DNA of 9,237 nt from JAPUDQ01 sp964532145 (GTDB taxonomy: Bacteria > Patescibacteriota > Saccharimonadia > Saccharimonadales > Saccharimonadaceae): contig CAZHGM010000033.1 in the NCBI GenBank assembly GCA_964532145.1, positions 1 through 9,237 of the forward strand, given 5' to 3'. How positions within the stretch are numbered: position 1 is the first letter of the stretch; each line of letters opens with the position of its first letter. Shown here one piece after another: positions 1 to 3,949 of the stretch. Below the pieces are notes generated by a model, which worked only from the letters and a program-made list of their open reading frames with translations, had not been told where the DNA came from and did no database searches. The position numbers and the translations under genes were made by a program.

Positions 1-160
1 TATCATCCTAGGCATAGCCACTAAAGCACTTGTTTGAAAAAGCCAACTAAGCATCAAGCAATTTGCCTGATAGGCTGAATTGTTCAACTAGATGCTTTAG
101 CTTATAATCCTCTTGAGCAAGTGTAGCTGCCGTTTGAAATACGTCAACTATGCTGCACCA
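1..160. other. Gene-poor AT-rich left edge with imperfect repeats
   Basis: I see no gene, tRNA or CRISPR array here. The stretch contains an imperfect direct repeat (32-52 GTTTGAAAAAGCCAACTAAGC against 132-153, about 19 of 22 aligned positions matching). It also contains an imperfect inverted repeat (CTAAGCATC at 47-55 against GATGCTTTAG at 91-100), and the word CAACTA three times (44-49, 85-90, 145-150). These could be decayed coding sequence, an integration scar or chance in AT-rich DNA. An open frame enters from the left edge and stops at 35-37, which is too short to judge. Confidence 0.4.
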
Positions 161-189
161 TTTACATTTCGGCTATTTAGTTATATTAT
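161..189 (+). promoter_or_regulatory. Canonical -35/-10 promoter for the GC-rich orphan gene
   Basis: TTTACA (161-166) and TATTAT (184-189) are separated by exactly 17 nt. Each is one base from the sigma-70 consensus. Transcription would start near 195-196, giving a leader of about 46 nt before the ATG at 242. This is the only clear two-box promoter in the window; the other genes show -10 or extended -10 elements without a recognisable -35. Confidence 0.6.
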
Positions 190-197
190 ATTTTAAT

Positions 198-215
198 CGT
201 ATCCACCCGGATGCG
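198..215 (+). promoter_or_regulatory. 5'-leader hairpin at the predicted transcript start
   Basis: CGTATCC and GGATGCG pair in a 7-bp stem (one G-U) closed by the tetraloop ACCC. It lies 2-3 nt after the predicted transcription start and 18 nt before the AGGA ribosome-binding sequence. Such 5'-terminal stems often stabilise mRNAs; that role is an inference. It also sits where base composition changes from AT-rich to GC-rich, so it could mark an insertion junction. Confidence 0.45.
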
Positions 216-241
216 TGTAGGTTTCTCGAGTTAGGAAAACC

Positions 242-853
242 ATGACACAAGTCGGAACCGTGACGTTTCCCGAGTATTCGGGACTACGTTGCCTGATGAT
301 GCCTTTCGTCCAGGGCGAGCCGGACTCTGTACCAGATGAGTATGCCGTGTACCGGCACATCGTCGCGTCAACCTTCCTCATCAGGGGCGACATCGGCTAC
401 CTCACCATCGACGAGTCGCCCGCCGTCAAGGGCGTCCCTCACCGAGGAGCTCGCGCCAAGTTCGGCCGAGCACTACACACCGAGGCGGGTCGTCTGCCCG
501 GACACAGCGATTTCCGATGGGGAGCTAGCTGGGGTGGACGAGTCAACGTGACGCTCGACCGCGACGTCCAGGTGCTGCTCGCCAACAACCTGAGCGGTAG
601 CTGCGCCATCTGGGACGCAGAACACGAGAACACATCCCACGACGGCGACATCGGCGACCAAGCCGACCAGTACCCTTACGAAGATGCAGTATTCATGCGG
701 GCCGGCGAGGTTCACGGCATCGGGATTCTCACGCCACACGAGAGTCTCCCGGTGCGGACGGACGTCTACCGTCAGTTCCTGCGCATCGTCGGCAGTGGCG
801 TCCACGGGCGTGAGCCCTACTTCACCGTCAACCCGCTCATGTCAGCGGCCTGA
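242..853 (+). CDS. GC-rich orphan protein of unknown function
   Basis: This is a 203-residue protein that I do not recognise. The ATG is preceded by AGGA at 233-236 with a 5-nt spacer, and the TGA stop is followed 8 nt later by a strong terminator, so it looks like a complete single-gene unit. There is no signal peptide or membrane helix. The C-terminal half has clustered His, Glu and Arg: AEHENTSHDGDIGD around residues 124-137, then EVHGIG, TPHESLP, RQFLRIV and VHGREPYFTVNP. That arrangement vaguely resembles double-stranded beta-helix metalloenzymes (cupin or 2-oxoglutarate oxygenase folds), but this is only a guess. Sampled stretches are 60-68% GC, with mostly G or C in third positions, while the surrounding DNA is near 40-48%. 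This points to recent acquisition, possibly from an actinobacterial host. No mobility gene is visible beside it. Confidence 0.75.
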   Translation: MTQVGTVTFPEYSGLRCLMMPFVQGEPDSVPDEYAVYRHIVASTFLIRGDIGYLTIDESPAVKGVPHRGARAKFGRALHTEAGRLPGHSDFRWGASWGGRVNVTLDRDVQVLLANNLSGSCAIWDAEHENTSHDGDIGDQADQYPYEDAVFMRAGEVHGIGILTPHESLPVRTDVYRQFLRIVGSGVHGREPYFTVNPLMSAA

Positions 854-861
854 CGGTCAAC

Positions 862-911
862 AGCCCCGACGGGCATCTCACTCGAAAGAGTTGGAGGTGC
901 CCGTCGGGGCT
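862..911 (+). terminator. Long GNRA-capped terminator hairpin after the GC-rich gene
   Basis: AGCCCCGACGGGCA (862-875) pairs perfectly with TGCCCGTCGGGGCT (898-911). The stem continues inward through TCTC/GAGG and ACTC/GAGT, with a 2-nt bulge (892-893), to a GAAA tetraloop at 884-887. That is 22 bp in all. No U tract follows (TCTTCAACTT). U-less GC hairpins are usual for high-GC Actinobacteria, in keeping with a transferred gene that brought its own terminator. Confidence 0.8.
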
Positions 912-1089
912 CTTCAACTTCTGGAAGTCAGGTGTCAATATATGACGTCAGCCTCAAACGTCATTGACTGAGGTAATGTGAGCCTTGGGGTCGCACCAGC
1001 GTCTTCAGCTATCCAATCGAAGAGTTTAAATAGGTACTGTAAATGTACACCAATGCGCCTCTACACTTTTGACACAATATGTTTCAAAC
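912..1089. other. Gene-free spacer with nested palindromes
   Basis: I see no plausible gene. Just after the terminator there is a bulged inverted repeat: GTCA (934-937) with TGAC (965-968), and ATGACG (942-947) with CGTCAT (959-964). It includes the perfect 8-bp palindrome TGACGTCA at 943-950. CCTCA (952-956) can also pair with TGAGG (969-973). The sequence TTGACA occurs at 1069-1074, but no -10 box stands 16-18 nt downstream. The remainder up to 1089 shows nothing I can name. Confidence 0.4.
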
Positions 1090-1114
1090 AAACGAGCTAG
1101 TTGATGCTCGTTTT
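1090..1114 (+). terminator. Hairpin with T run just before the DUF1801 promoter
   Basis: AAACGAGC (1090-1097) pairs perfectly with GCTCGTTT (1106-1113) around an 8-nt loop, and the T run extends to 1114. It has the shape of an intrinsic terminator and would isolate the DUF1801 gene from read-through from the left. The T run merges with the TGC of the next promoter, so the hairpin sits where a -35 region would be. It could instead act as a binding site on DNA. Confidence 0.5.
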
Positions 1115-1122
1115 GCTATGAT
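1114..1122 (+). promoter_or_regulatory. Extended -10 box 6 nt before the DUF1801 start codon
   Basis: TGC-TATGAT is followed by exactly six bases (TATGTT) and then the ATG at 1129. Transcription would start at or within a base of the ATG, giving a leaderless mRNA. There is no Shine-Dalgarno sequence upstream of this ATG, which supports the reading. Confidence 0.6.
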
Positions 1123-1128
1123 TATGTT

Positions 1129-1551
1129 ATGACCACAAAAGAATATATAGCTACGCTAAACCCGGAAACTGCAGCAGATAGTATTGCAATTGTTGAGATG
1201 ATGCAACAAATTAGCGGCAAGGAACCAGCGCTGTACAATGAGCGCACAATCGGCTTCGATACGTACCATTACAAATACACCACGGGCCGTGAAGGCGACA
1301 ACTTCATACTAGGTTTTTACCCGCGGAAAGGTGCGATTACGTTTTATATCATGGACGGCACCGCTCGTTACGAAAAGCTGCTCACCCGCCTCGGTAAACA
1401 CACTGTCAAGGGCTATTGTATCGTGATAAAGAAGCTGGACGATGTTGACTCATCTGTTCTCAGGCAAATCTTACAGCAATCATACTCCAACATTTCTGCG
1501 CTCGCCGCAGATGGTACGATCGACCGAATCTTGTGGCAAACTGAAAAATAA
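1129..1551 (+). CDS. DUF1801 (YdhG-like) domain protein
   Basis: This 140-residue cytosolic protein consists essentially of one DUF1801 domain. Features matching the family are the N-terminal helix-rich part ending in a YNERTIGF-type segment (around residues 39-45), the strands FILGFYPRKGAITFYIM, the following KLLTRLGKHTVKGYCIVIKKLDD stretch, and a C-terminal helix with VLRQILQQSY. The family includes Bacillus subtilis YdhG (Fra), which has a frataxin-like fold and has been linked to iron delivery. Most members are uncharacterised, so no iron role is claimed here. No signal peptide or membrane helix is present. The start is fixed by the -10 box 6 nt upstream. The gene converges on the TfoX_N gene across 33 bases that lack a clear terminator. 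Base composition matches the rest of the chromosome rather than the GC-rich gene to its left. Confidence 0.85.
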   Translation: MTTKEYIATLNPETAADSIAIVEMMQQISGKEPALYNERTIGFDTYHYKYTTGREGDNFILGFYPRKGAITFYIMDGTARYEKLLTRLGKHTVKGYCIVIKKLDDVDSSVLRQILQQSYSNISALAADGTIDRILWQTEK

Positions 1552-1584
1552 CCACACCAATCTTTCACTTACAAAACTTCTACG

Positions 1585-1905
1585 CTACTTCTTTCCTGAT
1601 GAAACTGGAAGCGAATCAGCTGTTGCCGTGACTAGCTCAGTCATATATTCCCTATCGTCCCAATCGTTTTCGTCGATATGATAATAATCCTTGGCACGAG
1701 GGTATGGCTTACCCGTAACCGACGTTCGAACTAGAGTGGCACTTGCAGGGGTAATCTTTAGTAGCAACCTATCATCACAAACAAATGCAACAACCTTTTC
1801 CCCGCAATAAAGCGCATATTCACCAAACATTTTATGGGCGTGAATGGTTGGGATATCGGATAGCGTTTCGAGCAGAGTATCAATTGTTACAGAAGATGTT
1901 GCCAT
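1585..1905 (-). CDS. TfoX/Sxy N-terminal domain protein
   Basis: This 106-residue protein corresponds to the N-terminal domain of TfoX/Sxy. It shows the hallmark MFGEYALYCGEKVVAFVCDD segment (near residues 26-45), the LLLKI strand, the YPRAKDYYHID stretch and a closing helix with LVTATADSLP. Proteobacterial TfoX/Sxy promotes natural competence and has a second, C-terminal domain that is absent here. Stand-alone TfoX_N proteins are widespread and their role is unsettled. An in-frame ATG two codons upstream (1911) directly abuts the -10 box, so the second ATG (1905), 6 nt from that box, is the likelier start. The gene lies 45 nt downstream of the coiled-coil frame on the same strand but has its own promoter. 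A link to competence is possible but not shown by the sequence. Confidence 0.85.
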   Translation of the reverse strand: MATSSVTIDTLLETLSDIPTIHAHKMFGEYALYCGEKVVAFVCDDRLLLKITPASATLVRTSVTGKPYPRAKDYYHIDENDWDDREYMTELVTATADSLPVSSGKK

Positions 1906-1911
1906 AATCAT

Positions 1912-1920
1912 ATGATAGCA
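1912..1920 (-). promoter_or_regulatory. Extended -10 box 6 nt before the TfoX_N start codon
   Basis: On the minus strand the order is TGC-TATCAT, then ATGATT, then ATG (1905). This has the same geometry as the DUF1801, ddl and rarA promoters. The mRNA should be leaderless from the second of the two nearby ATGs, because the first would lie upstream of the transcription start. Confidence 0.6.
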
Positions 1921-1950
1921 GTACGCGACACTATTTTCACTACATGAGAA

Positions 1951-2139
1951 CTATTGATTATTTTCAGATTCTACCCGCCGCGTTTCTATCTCGTCGGCGT
2001 ATCGTAGCTGATCTTGACGCTCCTTGGTCTCTTCGTCCTTTAGAGACTGATCATATTGACGGTTCAAATCTTCAATTTCACGTCGTTTATTATCACAATC
2101 CTGCTCCCAATACGTCTTGTCTTGCTGAGCTTTATCCAT
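1951..2139 (-). CDS. Small charged coiled-coil protein, possibly a 5'-truncated remnant
   Basis: From the ATG at 2139 this frame gives 62 residues, almost all polar or charged (K, E, D, Q, R), with segments such as NKRREIEDLNRQYDQSL and EETKERQDQLRYADEIETRR. That is typical of a soluble alpha-helical coiled coil. The same frame stays open without an ATG up to a TAG at 2251-2253, and those 37 extra codons are also coiled-coil-like (for example DAKHHELDACEAKVQEYQQI). Two readings fit: a short gene starting at 2139, with a weak TATCAA 6 nt upstream, or the 3' remainder of a longer coiled-coil gene that lost its start. ATT at 2248-2250 is the only near-cognate start at the upstream edge. I cannot assign a family. 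Confidence 0.45.
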   Translation of the reverse strand: MDKAQQDKTYWEQDCDNKRREIEDLNRQYDQSLKDEETKERQDQLRYADEIETRRVESENNQ

Positions 2140-2253
2140 GATCTGTTGATATTCTTGTACCTTCGCTTCGCACGCATCAAGTTCATGATGTTTTGCATCT
2201 ATCTGCGATTTTATAGAATATGATTGTTTCTTGTAATTACGATAATGAATCTA

Positions 2254-2485
2254 CGAATGACTTTCAGTGATCCAGGTTACACTATTACCTTAATACTATT
2301 CCTTTATCCGTATTGACAGGCCTCACTTGTCGGTAGAGTTAATATCTCATATAATACCTTAGTTACTCCTTTGCTCTTTCGCTCCTGGTTGTTACACGAC
2401 CGTGGTGAATATTGTAGAGCAACCTCTGCGACAAGATCGCATGCACTTTCAATAAATATATGAACGATTTCGTTACCAACCTTAC
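2254..2485. other. Gene-free spacer upstream of tRNA-Phe
   Basis: No convincing gene is present. A minus-strand frame crosses this region but begins inside the tRNA and has no recognisable features. Small inverted repeats occur, for example GGTTGTT (2387-2393) with AGCAACC (2418-2424), enclosing CAC/GTG (2395-2397, 2402-2404). The stretch may be tRNA leader, a decayed gene (possibly the lost start of the neighbouring coiled-coil frame), or an unrecognised small RNA. Confidence 0.35.
2350..2355 (+). promoter_or_regulatory. Possible -10 box for the tRNA-Phe transcript
   Basis: A perfect TATAAT has no ATG downstream in a position to be its gene, so it may drive a non-coding transcript running into the tRNA at 2486. 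TTGACA at 2314-2319 lies too far upstream (about 30 nt) to be its -35. Low confidence, as the region is AT-rich. Confidence 0.25.
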
Positions 2486-2561
2486 GGCTCTTTAGCTCAG
2501 TTGGTAGAGCAGAGGCCTGAAGAGCCTTGTGTCCCCAGTTCAAGTCTGGGAGGAGCCACCA
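2486..2561 (+). tRNA. tRNA-Phe (anticodon GAA), CCA encoded
   Basis: A complete 76-nt cloverleaf: acceptor GGCTCTT/AGGAGCC (one G-U), D stem GCTC/GAGC with loop AGTTGGTA, anticodon stem GAGGC/GCCTT with loop CTGAAGA (anticodon GAA at 2519-2521), a 5-nt variable loop GTGTC, T stem CCCAG/CTGGG with loop TTCAAGT, discriminator A and encoded CCA. It reads the Phe codons UUC and UUU. A strong terminator begins 2 nt after the CCA. A degenerate partial copy follows downstream. Confidence 0.95.
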
Positions 2562-2562
2562 T

Positions 2563-2597
2563 AGAAAATACCTGACTGATGTCGGGTATTTTCTTTT
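2563..2597 (+). terminator. Intrinsic terminator of tRNA-Phe
   Basis: AGAAAATACCTGAC (2563-2576) and GTCGGGTATTTTCT (2581-2594) form a 14-bp stem with one T-G wobble and the loop TGAT. Further T residues run to 2597. The A-rich left arm and U-rich right arm make it a candidate bidirectional terminator. It would separate the tRNA from the DUF192 gene. Confidence 0.85.
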
Positions 2598-2607
2598 GCT
2601 AGCACAA

Positions 2608-2686
2608 GACTCTTCAGCCCAAGGCCTTCAGAGCGCATACTTTGCTGAAGGATCCGTCCCCAGTTTAAGTATGGGAAAAGAGATCA
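2608..2686 (+). pseudogene. Degenerate tRNA-like copy downstream of tRNA-Phe
   Basis: Positions 2656-2676 repeat 19 of 21 bases of the tRNA-Phe T-arm region (2531-2551), and CTGAAG recurs at the matching site upstream of it. A damaged cloverleaf can be laid out: acceptor GACTCTT/AAAAGAG (4 of 7 pairs), D stem GCCC/GAGC (3 of 4), anticodon stem ATACT/AGGAT (4 of 5) with loop TTGCTGA, 5-nt variable loop CCGTC, T stem CCCAG/ATGGG (4 of 5) with loop TTTAAGT, and ATCA where ACCA should be. Mismatches in every stem and the broken CCA make it non-functional. The nominal anticodon GCT (Ser) without a long variable arm supports decay. It may be a failed tandem tRNA or an integration scar. Confidence 0.55.
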
Positions 2687-2710
2687 TACATATGCTACCC
2701 TATAAGACAT

Positions 2711-3172
2711 ATGCTAAAAAAGATTGTCATTATTTTTGCCATAGTTTCCATCGCAACCGGCGTGTATTTTTACTTCATCGGTCTGCCCGACCCCAGTATC
2801 ACTTCCCTTGGTACTGCGAGGGCAAAAATTGGTGACGGAAATTTTACGCTCTACACACCAATCAATGATGAGGGAATGCAAAAAGGTCTTTCTATTTTCA
2901 AATCCCTTCAGCAAGACCATGGAATGTTATTTCGTGGCTTGCCCGTCGGTACGCAGACATTCTGGATGAAAGATATGAAATTCAATATTGACATATTATG
3001 GGTTAATAAAGATAACCAAATCATCCATATCGTCTACGACGCCTCCAAAGACAGCTATCCGCAGAAATTCAGTAATCCACCAGGAACTGCATCCGCCTAC
3101 GTCATCGAACTCAACGCCGGAATGTGTGACAAATTTGGGATTAGCCCTGGAACAGTTGTTGCAATCCAGTAA
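2711..3172 (+). CDS. Membrane-anchored DUF192 protein
   Basis: This 153-residue protein has a short Lys-containing N terminus, one hydrophobic helix (about residues 5-24) and then a complete DUF192 domain (about 37-153). The family signature is present: KGLS near 58-61, GMLF at 71-74, FWMKDM at 84-89, IDILWV at 93-98, then AYVIELNAG and a closing GISPGTVVAI. The helix is more likely an anchor than a cleaved signal, placing the domain outside the membrane; there is no lipobox Cys. DUF192 proteins are small beta-rich proteins of unknown biochemical role, common in bacteria and archaea. Candidate -10 boxes are TATAAG (2701-2706, only 4 nt from the ATG) and TGC-TACCCT (2693-2701); no Shine-Dalgarno is obvious. 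The TAA stop is immediately adjacent to the stop of the convergent SPFH gene. Confidence 0.88.
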   Translation: MLKKIVIIFAIVSIATGVYFYFIGLPDPSITSLGTARAKIGDGNFTLYTPINDEGMQKGLSIFKSLQQDHGMLFRGLPVGTQTFWMKDMKFNIDILWVNKDNQIIHIVYDASKDSYPQKFSNPPGTASAYVIELNAGMCDKFGISPGTVVAIQ

Positions 3173-3916
3173 TTACTTGTCTGATCTGCCGCGTAAGGCA
3201 TCGACCAATTCGACCGGAAACAGCATCATGGTTTTTTGCGATGGTTCGGTACTGATACGCTCAAGCGTATTAAGGGTACGGAGGTTGATAGCTCCTGGTG
3301 TGGTTGACAAAATCTGTGCGGCTTCGGCCAAAGTCTTGGCGGCTTGTTTTTCACCATCGGCGTTGATGATGTTACTGCGGCGTTCGCGCTCAGCTTCGGC
3401 TTGTTTTGCCATGGCGCGTTTCATATCTTGCGGCAATTCAATGTTCTGGATCTTGACATTCTCGACATCGATACCCCATTTGTCCGTCTCGGCATCGACG
3501 ATTTCTTTGATTTGCTGTGAGATGACATCCCGTTTGCTCAGCAGCTCGTCCATGTCAGCATTACCTGCCACATCGCGAAGCGCTGCTTGGGCAAACTGGC
3601 TGGTCGCGTAGACATAGTTGGTCGTTTCAAGCACCGCTTTGGGCGCATCGATCACGCGAAAATACACCACCGCATCGACACCGACTGTCACATTGTCTTT
3701 GGTGATGACTTCCTGTTTCGGTACGTCAATCGGCGTCGAACGCACATCGACTTTGATCATCTTTTGAATAAATGGCACCACAAAACGCAGCCCTGGCTCG
3801 CGAGTCCCTGTAAACCGTCCAAGCGTCAGCACAACCCCGCGCTCGTATTGGTCAATAATTTTAATGCTGCTCCCGACTATAAACAGCAGCACAAACAATA
3901 TAAATATTACGTCCAT
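3173..3916 (-). CDS. SPFH/Band 7 (slipin/stomatin-like) membrane protein
   Basis: This 247-residue protein starts with a hydrophobic anchor (residues 2-20) followed by a Band 7/PHB domain. Typical elements are the IIDQYERGVVLTLGRF entry, EPGLRFVVPFI, TKDNVTVGVDAVVYFRV and an ALRDVAGNADMDELLSKRD stretch. After these comes an Ala/Glu-rich helix (AKQAEAERERRSNIINADGEKQAAKTLAEAA) that drives oligomerisation in slipins. Such proteins form ring- or cage-like membrane scaffolds. Bacterial slipins are commonly encoded next to an NfeD-type partner, and none is seen here. The frame is open to a start at 3949, but the ATG at 3916 is chosen because AAGGAGGTGAT lies directly before it. It is last in the minus-strand cluster and follows ddl by 33 nt with its own -10 box. 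Its TAA directly abuts the stop of the DUF192 gene. Confidence 0.9.
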   Translation of the reverse strand: MDVIFILFVLLFIVGSSIKIIDQYERGVVLTLGRFTGTREPGLRFVVPFIQKMIKVDVRSTPIDVPKQEVITKDNVTVGVDAVVYFRVIDAPKAVLETTNYVYATSQFAQAALRDVAGNADMDELLSKRDVISQQIKEIVDAETDKWGIDVENVKIQNIELPQDMKRAMAKQAEAERERRSNIINADGEKQAAKTLAEAAQILSTTPGAINLRTLNTLERISTEPSQKTMMLFPVELVDALRGRSDK

Positions 3917-3927
3917 ATCACCTCCTT
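3917..3927 (-). promoter_or_regulatory. Near-perfect Shine-Dalgarno site of the SPFH gene
   Basis: On the minus strand AAGGAGGTGAT ends immediately before ATG. It can pair over 11 bases with the usual 16S rRNA 3' end. It decides the start codon and contrasts with the neighbouring genes, which have no such site. Confidence 0.85.
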
Positions 3928-3939
3928 GGTTATACCATA

Positions 3940-3948
3940 AGTATAGCA
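3940..3948 (-). promoter_or_regulatory. Extended -10 box of the SPFH gene
   Basis: TGC-TATACT lies just beyond the ddl stop codon. It would start transcription near 3933, giving a leader of about 17 nt that just contains the Shine-Dalgarno site. A second possible element, TGG-TATAAC, overlaps that start. The SPFH gene could therefore be transcribed independently of ddl. Confidence 0.5.
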
Positions 3949-3949
3949 A

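Noticed and set aside
1..37. 3' end of an upstream gene (IILGIATKALV then stop)
   Set aside because: Only 11 codons are visible, which is too few to distinguish from chance.
473..805. 110-residue minus-strand frame inside the GC-rich gene
   Set aside because: Long antisense frames are expected in GC-rich genes with G/C third positions. It has no start signal, while the plus-strand gene has promoter, SD and terminator.
934..973. H-type pseudoknot from the nested repeats
   Set aside because: The 10-bp first stem would have to be crossed by a connecting loop of zero nucleotides, which is not feasible. The pairings are better seen as alternatives.
1069..1074. TTGACA as -35 of the DUF1801 promoter
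   Set aside because: It is 42 nt from the -10 box at 1117; normal spacing is 16-18 nt.
1944..2141. 65-residue plus-strand open frame
   Set aside because: It is opposite the coiled-coil frame, has mixed composition and no initiation signal; the minus frame is far more protein-like.
2304..2543. 79-residue minus-strand open frame
   Set aside because: Its first 20 or so residues come from the antisense strand of tRNA-Phe, with no recognisable domain, promoter or ribosome-binding site.
2608..2686. A functional tRNA-Ser(GCT)
   Set aside because: It lacks the long variable arm of tRNA-Ser, has mismatches in every stem, and ends in ATCA rather than ACCA.
2988..3611. 207-residue plus-strand open frame
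   Set aside because: It lies antisense to the end of DUF192 and the well-supported SPFH gene. It is Ser/Leu/Ala-rich without motifs, as expected for a complement of an alanine/glutamate-rich gene.
3917..3949. Longer SPFH start giving 11 extra residues
   Set aside because: The upstream Met would place the predicted promoter and the perfect Shine-Dalgarno inside the coding region. The ATG at 3916 is directly served by that site.
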